DNA of 32,643 nucleotides from JAYTQG01 sp043746815 (lineage in GTDB: Bacteria > Actinomycetota > Thermoleophilia > Miltoncostaeales > Miltoncostaeaceae), in the NCBI GenBank assembly GCA_043746815.1, contig JAYTQG010000254.1, forward strand, positions 1-32,643, in the 5' to 3' direction. The translations under genes and the position numbers were made by a program. How positions within the stretch are numbered: the first letter of the stretch is position 1; each line of letters begins with the position of its first letter. Shown in pieces: positions 15,355-22,950 of the stretch. Under the pieces are notes generated by a model. That model saw nothing but the letters and a program-made list of their open reading frames with translations. It made no database searches and was not told where the DNA came from.

Positions 15355-15561
15355 ATGCTGGTTCTGACTCGGAAGGCAAACCAGAGCATCATGATCGGCG
15401 ATCACATCGAGGTGTCGATCCTCTCAGTGGTCGGTGAGAAGGTTCGTCTGGGAATCGAGGCGCCGCGAGACGTCCCGGTTTTTCGCAAAGAAGTGTTCGT
15501 CGAAATTCAGGCTGAGTCCGGATCGCTGCGCCTCGTCGAGGAGCACGCGCCCGAGGTGTAG
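15355..15561 (+). CDS. csrA: Carbon storage regulator CsrA
   Basis: CsrA is a small dimeric RNA-binding protein that controls translation by binding GGA motifs near ribosome-binding sites. The 68 residues match throughout: MLVLTRKANQSIMIGD, then VRLGIEAPRDVPVFRKEVF, with the RNA-binding Arg in the first strand (LTRK) and the later VFRKE region. A strong AAGGAG lies about 8 bases before the ATG and is itself a possible CsrA target, as in known autoregulation. csrA is often next to fliW and flagellar genes; neither is seen here. It is divergent from the omega-like gene, with 103 bases between them. Confidence 0.96.
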   Translation: MLVLTRKANQSIMIGDHIEVSILSVVGEKVRLGIEAPRDVPVFRKEVFVEIQAESGSLRLVEEHAPEV

Positions 15562-15629
15562 ACAGTCAAGTTCGCGACAACGCGGCCGATGATGTTGCTG
15601 ACGCGGTTGACGCCGCTGTCCTCTCAGCA

Positions 15630-15980
15630 ATGTCCTCAGAACTTCTCGACTACCGACCCGATCCCCCGCCCGTTGTGCGCATTGTGCGCTCGGCGAGTTC
15701 GTTGGCGCGTGAGCTCGCGGGTCCAAGCGGCGATTCGCGTGTCCTGCGCCGTTGGCTGCGCTCCGCGGTGTCCCAGCTTGAACGCAGCGCAACTGACGTC
15801 GTCGCCTCCATGGGCGAGCAGCCGCCCCTGGAACGCCACCTCGCGGCGATTGCCCACTGTCTCGTGACTCGCCTTGCCGCTGACGACGTCGACCGCGCCA
15901 CGGCCGCCCACCTCGCCTCGGACCTTGACTGCGTTGCCCAGCTGTACGGTGCTGTTGGCCCTTCCGGAGTCGCGGCCTAG
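15630..15980 (+). CDS. Small unknown protein downstream of csrA
   Basis: An unrecognised 116-residue soluble protein that appears mainly helical, with many Arg, Asp and Leu (for example SDSRVLRRWLRSAVSQLER-like helices). It has no signal peptide, membrane segment or known motif, and a Cys in IAHCLVTRL. The start ATG 15630 lies 68 bases after csrA and has no strong ribosome-binding site; the frame is open back to the csrA stop but without another start. Its place beside csrA suggests co-transcription. It is not FliW. Codon use is like its neighbours, which supports a real gene. Confidence 0.55.
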   Translation: MSSELLDYRPDPPPVVRIVRSASSLARELAGPSGDSRVLRRWLRSAVSQLERSATDVVASMGEQPPLERHLAAIAHCLVTRLAADDVDRATAAHLASDLDCVAQLYGAVGPSGVAA

Positions 15981-16057
15981 GACCCCCTTCTTGCACCTGA
16001 GCTTCCCCTGTGCGATCGTGCCAATAGTTCGCAACGATCATCACAAGCAAGGCGGGG

Positions 16058-16465
16058 ATGAGCATGACAGTCAAGGAGTTGATGAACGAGCCGACCGCGA
16101 TCGTTGGCGCGACCCATACCCTGCGACAAGCCGCCACGCGAATGATGCAGCACAACGCTGGCGCCGCGGTCGTCCTTGACCCGTCACTGCAGGGACCCGC
16201 CATCATCGCCGAGCGCCACATCACCCGGGCCATCGCGCAGGGGCTGGACGTGGACATCGAACGCGTCGAGGATCACATGCGCGCCGATCTCGTTGTAGCC
16301 GCGCCCGACTGGTCGGTTCGGGAAGCGGGCGTGCTCATGGTGAAACGGGGCGTGCGCCACGTGCTCGTCTTCGACAATGGCGAACTGATTGGGGTGCTCT
16401 CGATGCGCGACGTCGTCCGGGCGCTCGGGTTTGAGGCGGCCCCGGTGGAGTCGACTACCGGGTGA
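16058..16465 (+). CDS. CBS-domain pair protein
   Basis: A 135-residue protein made of two CBS motifs. The first covers about 3-60 (VKELMNEPTAIVGATHTLRQAATRM, then GAAVVLD and ERHITRAI) and the second about 68-125 (HMRADLVVAAPDWSVREAG, then RHVLVFDNGELIGVLSMRDVVRAL). Paired CBS modules bind adenine nucleotides and usually sense energy charge or act as adaptors. No effector domain is attached, so it must act on a partner. GGCGGGG precedes the ATG. The 3' end overlaps the convergent yyaC homologue by 11 bases. Confidence 0.88.
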   Translation: MSMTVKELMNEPTAIVGATHTLRQAATRMMQHNAGAAVVLDPSLQGPAIIAERHITRAIAQGLDVDIERVEDHMRADLVVAAPDWSVREAGVLMVKRGVRHVLVFDNGELIGVLSMRDVVRALGFEAAPVESTTG

Positions 16466-17072
16466 GGGCTGGAGCGGGGAGCTGCTCGGCGGAGCGTCGA
16501 ATAAAGCGGCTTCGCCGTGGCGCCGCCACCGGAACGACGTTGACGTCGCCGATCGCCCACCAGAGTGCCGCAGCGATCAGCCCAGCGAGTTCTTGGACAA
16601 CGTAGAGGCGGGTGCTCTGGAGAACCTGGGCTTCGGAGCCTTCTCCACTCACGTTGACGATTGCGGTAACGGCAATTTCACCGACCGTCGGGAGTTCTTT
16701 CCCCACAGCCGCACCAGGCCGCAACCCGCCCCGGCGAACGCGAATTGAACCAATCTCGTTCGCCGGTCCCAACGCGGCGTCAACGGCCACGATGGCGGGT
16801 CGGTCGGACTCCCCGCTGCGCCGGGCCACCCGGTCCAGGTTCAGTGCATGCACCGGATCGCGAAGCGTGCCGAGAACCATGCTGGAAGCGGCGCCCAGGC
16901 GGAGAAGTGATTCGCCGACAAGTGGCCCGAGCGCGTCGCCGGTGGATCGGTCGGTACCGATACAGGCGATGACGATTGGACGGTGGTCTGCCCCAACGGC
17001 AATGAGTTCAGTTCGAAGTGCTCGCGCGAGGCCTGTCATCAACGCTTGCTCGTCCATGTCACGTTCACTCAT
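16455..17072 (-). CDS. YyaC-type (DUF1256) protein
   Basis: A 205-residue homologue of Bacillus YyaC, a spore-associated family related in fold to the hydrogenase-maturation and germination proteases. The signature is complete: IACIGTDRSTGDALGPLVG, then GTLRDPVHALNL, IVAVDAALG, GLRPGAAVGKELPTVGEI, then IVNVSG and LQSTRL. The family is best known from endospore formers; its molecular job is not well defined. Here it has an extra N-terminal helix of about 30 residues and a basic C-terminal tail. AGGGG lies upstream of the ATG. It converges on the CBS gene and is divergent from the L,D-transpeptidase gene. Confidence 0.85.
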   Translation of the reverse strand: MSERDMDEQALMTGLARALRTELIAVGADHRPIVIACIGTDRSTGDALGPLVGESLLRLGAASSMVLGTLRDPVHALNLDRVARRSGESDRPAIVAVDAALGPANEIGSIRVRRGGLRPGAAVGKELPTVGEIAVTAIVNVSGEGSEAQVLQSTRLYVVQELAGLIAAALWWAIGDVNVVPVAAPRRSRFIRRSAEQLPAPALTR

Positions 17073-17216
17073 CGGCCCCTGCCTGCGTCTTGTCCCTCGG
17101 TGCGACGGCCAATCCCGCCTGATAAGACCGTATTCCTCAGCACCTCGCTAGGCCCCGTCCGAAGGGTGAGGAGCGCACCGCCGTAGGTATTGAAGGGGCG
17201 CTGCCGCACCCTGCGA

Positions 17217-17222
17217 TAGAAT
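17217..17222 (+). promoter_or_regulatory. Candidate -10 box of a leaderless L,D-transpeptidase transcript
   Basis: TAGAAT ends 6 bases before ATG 17229. This places the transcription start on or next to the start codon, and no ribosome-binding site lies in between. A weak TTGAAG at 17190 is too far away to be a good -35. The rest of the 156-base divergent gap shows no clear element. Confidence 0.45.
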
Positions 17223-17228
17223 CGTCGA

Positions 17229-18209
17229 ATGCCCGCTCCCCACTGGATTCTCATTGGTTGTGCCTCGCTCGCTACCGCGCCCCTCGCCTTGGGCGTTGGG
17301 GCGTACGACTCCGCGCCCAAGAACGTCATCGCTCCGAGTGTCACGATTGGTGGAATCGACGTATCGGGGCTGACGTCCGCCGCCGCGCGTCGAAAACTGA
17401 TCGACGAGCACATCGGTCCGCGGATGCGGCGTCTCCAGCTGAGTTTTCGCGGTAAGAATCTGTCGATCGACCCGCGCGCCGCTGGCTACCTGGTCGATCT
17501 CGACCGGGCGATCGCAGACGCGCTCGCCGTCGGACGCAAGAAGCCATTCGTTCCCACGCGCGTTCGCCTCTTCGAGATGGTCGATCGGACGAAGCTCGCT
17601 GCGAGCATCGCGAGTCGAGCTGCGGCGCTCCGCATCGCACCGGTCGACGCGAAGGTCACCCTCGCAGGGAATGGGCATCCGCACGCGGTGCCCTTCATCT
17701 TTGGCTACGAGGTGGACCAGAAGGCTGCGATTGAAAGACTCAGTCAGGGGATGCTCCTGAGACGCCTGCGTCGCTACCCACTTCCGCAGACTCGTGTGAC
17801 ACCGGCCGTCACCCGTTTCGGTGCCGTCATTGTCGTCGACCGGGCAACATTTCACCTCACCCTCTATGGCGGGGAGCGGAAGATTCGCCAGTTCCTCGTT
17901 GCGGTCGGTCAGCGCGCCTATCCGACACCAACCGGGGCCTTTCGTATCGTGGAGCGTCAGACCAACCCCACCTGGTTCCCGCCGAACTCACCCTGGGCGA
18001 AGGGCTTGGGACCGATTCCTCCGGGAGCGGGCAATCCGCTGGGCACCCGTTGGATGGGAACATCTGCGTCGGGCATCGGAATTCACGGGACGCCAGCCGC
18101 ATGGAGTCTCGGGTCTCGCGCATCACACGGGTGTATCAGGATGGCCGTCCGCGACGCGGAGGCCCTCTACTCACGGGTTGAGGTTGGAACGCCCGTCTTC
18201 ATCAGGTAG
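17229..18209 (+). CDS. L,D-transpeptidase (YkuD family) with N-terminal peptidoglycan-binding-like domain
   Basis: An envelope enzyme that makes 3-3 peptidoglycan cross-links or attaches proteins. The N-terminus (1-25) is a signal sequence or membrane anchor. Residues of about 35-190 resemble the VanW-associated PG_binding_4 domain (SVTIGGIDVSGLT, then a repeat of similar strands). The YkuD domain covers about 205-326: TFHLTLY, FLVAVGQRAYPTPTG, NPTWFPP, GIGIHGT and SHGCIRM with the catalytic Cys302. It is a complete protein of 326 residues. Its last 39 bases overlap the end of the convergent gene. Confidence 0.93.
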   Translation: MPAPHWILIGCASLATAPLALGVGAYDSAPKNVIAPSVTIGGIDVSGLTSAAARRKLIDEHIGPRMRRLQLSFRGKNLSIDPRAAGYLVDLDRAIADALAVGRKKPFVPTRVRLFEMVDRTKLAASIASRAAALRIAPVDAKVTLAGNGHPHAVPFIFGYEVDQKAAIERLSQGMLLRRLRRYPLPQTRVTPAVTRFGAVIVVDRATFHLTLYGGERKIRQFLVAVGQRAYPTPTGAFRIVERQTNPTWFPPNSPWAKGLGPIPPGAGNPLGTRWMGTSASGIGIHGTPAAWSLGSRASHGCIRMAVRDAEALYSRVEVGTPVFIR

Positions 18210-19544
18210 CGCAGATATCACGGCACCGGGAGTCTTCCGGATGACGGCCTCGACCGTCTCAGACTGTCCGGGATTGATGCGCGGGAGGCGCCAACCGACG
18301 GTTCCCGGGGAAAGGTCTCGACCTCCGGAGAGCACCTCGGTTCCGGCCGGAATGCCCGCGCTGACGAGAACGTCGCCGATTGGCTTCGACGAGACATTTG
18401 CCAGCTCAACCCGGACCCGGCGACGGCCGTTGTCCAGCGCTGCGGTGCTGGCCGCTGAAATCAACAGCCCACTCCCGTTGTAGCTCGTCGGAACGAGCAC
18501 ATCGGGCCGAGAACCCGCGGTTGGCGGGACGGTGTCATCGGTCGGCATCTCGCTGGTGCAGTCGCGAGAGCCAATCACGCTCGCCCCGGCGAGTTCCGCG
18601 GGACGCAGGGTAAACAGACTCAACCCACGATCTGCCCCAGACGCGGCGCCTGATGGGAGCGAAGTTGTCAGTCTGGCGAGCTGCTGCCCCGGCGTTCGGA
18701 CGGCGATGGAGATTGTTCCGGGCCGGTTGCTCCGGAAGGCAAGGGCGGCTCGGCCGCTGCGATCCACAAGCGCTGTCGGCTGGATGAGAGTCGCAGGGCC
18801 GGAGATCCCCGCCGCGACCCTTTCGCCGGGCGGCCCGACAATCGTGATGGCCGTCACCTGGTCGATACACGCGTGTCCGGCAGAGACGGCGACCAAGGTC
18901 GTCGGCAGGAATTGTCCCTCAGCCTGCGCCGTGAGGACCCTGACCCGTGCATTGATCTCTGGGCTAGCGGTCGGCTGGTCGGCCCGGACTTCCCCGGTCA
19001 GCGACCAGCTTGCAACCTGGATCGCAGCGGCTTCGGCCGATGCATCCGACGCCTTGGCGACGAGCGCGCGTGACTGCGATAGCAGCCACGCTACGCTGTT
19101 CAGTGTCCCTGTCCCGAGTGATGGGTCGTCCGCGAGTGTCTGAAGCCCGCCATCCGTGCGCGTGTTGGCGCGAACCGGACCAAGGGCAACGCTGCCCCCA
19201 GGGGCTATCGTCAGCCCGGGTTGGCCATCACCGTCCGCGTCGCCTTCGAGCGTAATCGTGCGAAGGCCTGGCTGGTCGACGGACGGGCCGTGCGGCGTAT
19301 GGATTTCCAGAAGCCCGGTGAGGCTCGCTGGCGGACCAACGGTCACCTCAACTGGCTGACCGACGATCGGAGGCAGTGGCGTCGAGGGGACGGACGGTCG
19401 ATCGCCTTCCGTGGTCGTGATGGTTCGGGTCAGCGTGTGTTCGACGTTCGCCGAATCGTCGGACGTCGCTGTCGCCATGACAACAGCGGGCAAGGCGACG
19501 AGCGCGAGGGGGACGAGCACGGATATTGATGACCTTCGGACCAC
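18171..19544 (-). CDS. Large exported protein, possible thioester-like and DUF11-like domains
   Basis: A secreted or surface protein of 457 residues if begun at GTG 19544, which gives a compact signal peptide (VRRSSISVLVPLALVALPAVV). A TTG at 19607 would place 21 polar residues before it. Residues of about 130-210 (LNSVAWLLSQSRAL, then AAAIQVASWSLTG) resemble the Gln-containing part of thioester (TQXA/TED) surface domains, but the expected upstream Cys is absent. A beta-sandwich region follows (about 225-315). The C-terminal 90 residues resemble a DUF11-type repeat (RVRVELANVSSKPIGDVLV, GTEVLSGG, INPGQSETVEAVI). There is no LPXTG motif or membrane tail. It lies 67 bases downstream of hflX. 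Confidence 0.7.
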   Translation of the reverse strand: MVRRSSISVLVPLALVALPAVVMATATSDDSANVEHTLTRTITTTEGDRPSVPSTPLPPIVGQPVEVTVGPPASLTGLLEIHTPHGPSVDQPGLRTITLEGDADGDGQPGLTIAPGGSVALGPVRANTRTDGGLQTLADDPSLGTGTLNSVAWLLSQSRALVAKASDASAEAAAIQVASWSLTGEVRADQPTASPEINARVRVLTAQAEGQFLPTTLVAVSAGHACIDQVTAITIVGPPGERVAAGISGPATLIQPTALVDRSGRAALAFRSNRPGTISIAVRTPGQQLARLTTSLPSGAASGADRGLSLFTLRPAELAGASVIGSRDCTSEMPTDDTVPPTAGSRPDVLVPTSYNGSGLLISAASTAALDNGRRRVRVELANVSSKPIGDVLVSAGIPAGTEVLSGGRDLSPGTVGWRLPRINPGQSETVEAVIRKTPGAVISALPDEDGRSNLNP

Positions 19545-19611
19545 GACCCTTGGATCTTGACGGTTTTGGTGCGTTCCCTCAACTCGTCGGGGGACTCGCT
19601 CCCCCAAACGG

Positions 19612-20988
19612 TTAGGCTCTTCCCCCGCCTGAGGCTAGGTCCTGCTGGAGGCGGTGGGCGTCTGCTGGCGGGAGGCGGGCCCGAATGCGCGAGCCCTTCT
19701 CCTCGCTTTCCTGGACGATATCCCGACCCACCGCGTAAATGGCAGACACAAGGTCTCCGCGGCTGTACGGAATGAATAGCTCAATCTCCGTCAGCTGCTC
19801 CCGCGCAATCTGAACGAGGAGCTGGCGAAGTTCCTCCATCCCCTCGCCACTCGCGGCCGACACCTGAATCGCGTCCGGTAGCTGGTCTCGAAGTTCGTCG
19901 CGCTGGTCCGGCGACAGGAGATCCACCTTGTTGAGCACCAACGTGCGCGGGGTTTCGGCGGCACCGATATCCGCGAGCACCTCGTCGACGGCACCGGACT
20001 GCTCGAATCGGCGCCGGTCGGATGCGCTTGCATCCGCGACGTGCAGGATCAGGTGGGCGTCGATCGCCTCGTCCAGCGTCGACCGAAACGCCGCGACGAG
20101 CTCGTGGGGAAGATGCCGGATGAACCCAACGGTGTCCGAGAGGAGGACCTGCATCCCCTCGTGCTCGAACGTGCGAACGGTGGGGTCCAGCGTTTCAAAG
20201 AGCGCGTCGTTCACCGAAACTCCGGCTCCGGTTAGCGCGTTCATCAACGTGGACTTTCCGGCGTTGGTGTAGCCAGCAAGGGCAACGCGGGGTACACCGG
20301 CATCCAAGCGCCGCCGCCGCATCACGCCCCGGGTGCGTTCCAATTCCTTGAGGCGCGTCTTCAGGGCTCCCATCCGCGAGCGAATGAGGCGTCGATCGGA
20401 TTCCAGTTGGCTCTCACCAGGGCCGCGCGTACCAACTCCACCACCCAGGCGCTCCAGGTGCTGCCAAAGACCTTCCTGGCGCGCATATGAGTAGTCCAGC
20501 TGCGCGAGCTCTACCTGGAGCTTGCCTTCGGCGCTCGTGGCATGTTGGGCGAAGATGTCCAGGATGACCGCGGTCCGGTCGACGACCCGGAGTTTCAGGC
20601 GATCTTCCAAGTGACGCTGCTGGCTGGGTGTCAACTCCCCCTCGGCCACGATCACGTCGGGATGAATGCCGCGCTTTTCCTCGATCAGTTCGTCCAGTTT
20701 GCCCTTCCCGAAGTACGTCTTTGGGTCGGGTCGTTCACGGTGCTGGACCATGACGTGGGCCACCTCTACCCCCGCCGTTTTGAGAAGTTCCCGAAGCTCG
20801 GCGAGGCGGTCGGCCTCCTCCTCATCACCGGATGGGAGCGACGCGATGACCATCCCGATTTCGCGCTTCTCGGTCGAAAAATGGCCGTCAACGCGTTCGC
20901 TTTCATCCGGCTCGGCGTCGCCGCGGTAGGTCCGCTGCAATTCGTTTTCGGCGGCTTCTCGGCCACGTTGTCGCTTTGAGTTCGCCAT
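19612..20988 (-). CDS. hflX: Ribosome-associated GTPase HflX
   Basis: HflX splits or rescues stalled ribosomes under stress. The 458-residue protein has the HflX N-terminal domain (VMVQHRERPDPKTYFGKGK, DVIVAEGELTPSQQRHLED, VDRTAVILDIFAQHA), the glycine-rich GGGVGTRGPGE and a basic coiled coil. The G domain has G1 GYTNAGKST (239-247), G3 DTVGFIRHLPHELV and G4 NKVD. The C-terminal domain includes FIPYSRGDLVSAIY. An N-terminal extension of about 40 charged residues is present. Its ATG overlaps the stop of the upstream lipoprotein gene (ATGA). Confidence 0.96.
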   Translation of the reverse strand: MANSKRQRGREAAENELQRTYRGDAEPDESERVDGHFSTEKREIGMVIASLPSGDEEEADRLAELRELLKTAGVEVAHVMVQHRERPDPKTYFGKGKLDELIEEKRGIHPDVIVAEGELTPSQQRHLEDRLKLRVVDRTAVILDIFAQHATSAEGKLQVELAQLDYSYARQEGLWQHLERLGGGVGTRGPGESQLESDRRLIRSRMGALKTRLKELERTRGVMRRRRLDAGVPRVALAGYTNAGKSTLMNALTGAGVSVNDALFETLDPTVRTFEHEGMQVLLSDTVGFIRHLPHELVAAFRSTLDEAIDAHLILHVADASASDRRRFEQSGAVDEVLADIGAAETPRTLVLNKVDLLSPDQRDELRDQLPDAIQVSAASGEGMEELRQLLVQIAREQLTEIELFIPYSRGDLVSAIYAVGRDIVQESEEKGSRIRARLPPADAHRLQQDLASGGGRA

Positions 20989-21572
20989 CAGCGTCCTGGT
21001 TGGGGGTTCTCAGTCAGTCGGGTTAAGCGTTGCATGGCCCTGATGGCAGCAGCGGCAGGAACGGCTCCGCTCGTTCGCACAAACAGGGCGTTTTGGGCGA
21101 TGGCACGGGCCAGCGTGCGTGTCCCTGAACCGCCGTTTGGCGGCTCTGAGCCCTGCGCACCGCGAAGCTCTGACGGGTTCCAGGCATTTGCGCCAGAACG
21201 ATCAATGGCGCGTTCCGCGGTCAGGTTGCCGCTTGCCAGCGCTGTCGCGTGATCCCCCCAAACCGCGACGGCGACGTCAAGTGCTCCCCCGGCGTTTGCG
21301 GCGAAGTGGCGGGTCGCGGCTCGGAGGAGTCCCCGACGCTTGAGGTCCGCCGCGAGCGCGACGTCGCTATCGGCAAACAGGACCCGTTCAAGTGCGGTGG
21401 CATCGGCCGTCGCGGGTCCAGCGGTCTCGGTAAACCCTTCGGGCACCGGCAGTTGCCCGACGGTCGTCAGGGGGTCGACAATCGATGCCAACGGTCGATC
21501 ATCTGGTCCCGTTCCACAGGCCGACACTGTGAGGGCCAAGGAAAGGATTCCGACGCATGTTCGCCAACGCAC
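20988..21572 (-). CDS. Putative lipoprotein upstream of hflX
   Basis: A 194-residue protein with a lipoprotein signal: RWRTCVGILSLALTVSAC, with Cys19 followed by GTGPDD. Start GTG 21572 gives a normal signal length; an upstream frame would add 11 residues. The mature part is soluble, Ala-rich and helical (RGLLRAATRHFAANAGGALDVAVAVWGDHATALASG) and I do not recognise a family. A TACGCT hexamer lies 6 bases upstream of the start, as in two other exported genes here. Its stop overlaps the hflX start. The link to HflX may be expression only. Confidence 0.7.
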   Translation of the reverse strand: MRWRTCVGILSLALTVSACGTGPDDRPLASIVDPLTTVGQLPVPEGFTETAGPATADATALERVLFADSDVALAADLKRRGLLRAATRHFAANAGGALDVAVAVWGDHATALASGNLTAERAIDRSGANAWNPSELRGAQGSEPPNGGSGTRTLARAIAQNALFVRTSGAVPAAAAIRAMQRLTRLTENPQPGR

Positions 21573-21696
21573 CGGACGAGCGTACCGCGCGCCAGCCGCA
21601 AACAAGGTTAATCGAGGCTTGGTCCGTCGCGGTCAGGACAGCGCTTTAATCCAGGAACGTTTCCCGTCTATCGAAACAGGAGCACGAGGACCCGAG

Positions 21697-22605
21697 ATGT
21701 CGATTACCGCTCAGAAGAGTCGCAACAATGTGATGACCTTCGTCCTCGTGGCCGGGTTGACGGGCCTCCTGCTCGTCATCGGGAAGGTCGTCGGGGGTAA
21801 CAACGGACTGGTCCTGTTCGCCGTTCTTGCCGTTGCGATGAACATCGGGATGTACTGGTTCAGCGGGCCGATGGCGCTTCGGATGTCGCATGCGGTTGAA
21901 GTAAGCGAGTCCCAGGAGCCAGCACTGCATCAGATGATCGCCGAACTTGCCCGACGGGCAGGGGTGCCAAAACCTCGCGTCTACGTGACCCCCGACGAGC
22001 AGCCGAACGCCTTCGCGACCGGCCGCAACCCGAAGCACGCCGCCATTGCCGTGACGCGCGGGATCCAGCGTGTGCTCCCGCCGCGCGAACTGGAGGGTGT
22101 CCTCGCACACGAGATGGCCCACATCAAGAACCGCGACATTCTGATCGCAAGCATCGCAGCAATGGTCGCCGGTGCGATTTCTGCGGTCGCGAACTTCCTT
22201 CAGTTCTCGATGTTCTTCGGCGGAGGCTCAAGCGACGACGACGGGCCGCTCGGGATCGTCGGGATGATCGCAACGATGATGTTCGCGCCGTTGGCTGCGG
22301 GGATCATGCAGATGGCGATCTCGCGTCAGCGCGAGTATGTGGCGGACGCGACAGGGGCGCAGCTGATCGGAGACGCCGTTCCGCTCGCGGATGCCCTACA
22401 GACCCTCCACCGTGGTGCGGAACTGATCCCGATGCAGGTCAATCCGGCGGCAGCGCCCCTCTACATCGTCAATCCACTCGCCGCCTTCCGGGGGCGCAAC
22501 TTCACCAACCTCTTCTCGACGCATCCGCCGATGGAGGAGCGCATCGCCCGCCTCCACGCAATGTCCAGCGAGCTCCGCGGCACCGGCCTCCCCGCCTACC
22601 GGTAG
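21697..22605 (+). CDS. htpX: Membrane zinc metalloprotease HtpX
   Basis: HtpX degrades misfolded membrane proteins. The 302-residue protein has two N-terminal transmembrane helices (about 13-55), then PNAFATGRNPKHAAIAVTRG, the zinc site HEMAH (138-142) in LAHEMAHIKNRD, two further membrane helices (about 150-215) and the third ligand region QREYVADATGAQL. The C-terminal THPPMEERIARL is typical. Start ATG 21697 has ACGAGGA about 8 bases upstream; the frame is open further up (to 21340) but that part overlaps the divergent lipoprotein region and is not HtpX-like. Confidence 0.96.
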   Translation: MSITAQKSRNNVMTFVLVAGLTGLLLVIGKVVGGNNGLVLFAVLAVAMNIGMYWFSGPMALRMSHAVEVSESQEPALHQMIAELARRAGVPKPRVYVTPDEQPNAFATGRNPKHAAIAVTRGIQRVLPPRELEGVLAHEMAHIKNRDILIASIAAMVAGAISAVANFLQFSMFFGGGSSDDDGPLGIVGMIATMMFAPLAAGIMQMAISRQREYVADATGAQLIGDAVPLADALQTLHRGAELIPMQVNPAAAPLYIVNPLAAFRGRNFTNLFSTHPPMEERIARLHAMSSELRGTGLPAYR

Positions 22606-22641
22606 ATTCGCTCCCGATCCGTCGACGACCGTTGGAGAACC

Positions 22642-22914
22642 ATGGGAATTCGCGAAGAGCTTGACCGGATGCTGAACGACTCGGATGCTGGACATAAGCG
22701 CTTGATCGAGTACGTAGTACGTCAGTTGGGTGGCGGCCGAAACCTGTCGGAGGTCCTGGAAGATCCGTACGTGACGAACCGCTCCAACCCAATAGAGCGG
22801 CGCGCGCTGCTCGACGAGCCCGAGGTCGTGAAGGCTGCCAGTGACGATGTGCTGGCCGACTTGCGCGCCCAGCTTGAAGCGCTTCACGTGAGTACCCCGG
22901 ACACAACGGGGTAA
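22642..22914 (+). CDS. Small conserved-looking protein of unknown function
   Basis: A 90-residue soluble, acidic, helical protein. The sequence GHKRLIEYVVRQLGGGRNL and LEDPYVTNRSNPIERRALLDEPEVV is ordered and rich in invariant-looking residues, unlike a chance frame, and I recall similar short actinobacterial proteins without a known role. ATG 22642 follows GTTGGAGAA, a reasonable ribosome-binding site. It lies 36 bases after htpX and 36 bases before the histidine kinase, so it probably shares their transcript. A small hairpin (ACCCCG/CGGGGT, 22894-22912) overlaps its end but has no T run. Confidence 0.75.
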   Translation: MGIREELDRMLNDSDAGHKRLIEYVVRQLGGGRNLSEVLEDPYVTNRSNPIERRALLDEPEVVKAASDDVLADLRAQLEALHVSTPDTTG

Positions 22915-22950
22915 CCTTCCAGCTACGTCCGCGAACCGAGGGAGGAGGGC

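Noticed and set aside
15631..15980. FliW identity for the gene after csrA
   Set aside because: The sequence is short and helical with none of the FliW beta-barrel motifs.
21340..21696. Upstream extension of the htpX frame
   Set aside because: It overlaps the divergent lipoprotein gene and has no HtpX similarity; ATG 21697 has a ribosome-binding site and the normal N-terminus.
22881..22896. ParB-binding (parS) site around CACGTG
   Set aside because: Only about 10 of 16 bases fit TGTTTCACGTGAAACA and the outer arm is poor. No better copy was found near parA.
22894..22912. ACCCCG/CGGGGT hairpin as an intrinsic terminator before the kinase gene
   Set aside because: The stem is only 6 bp and no T run follows. 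Transcription probably continues into the kinase gene.
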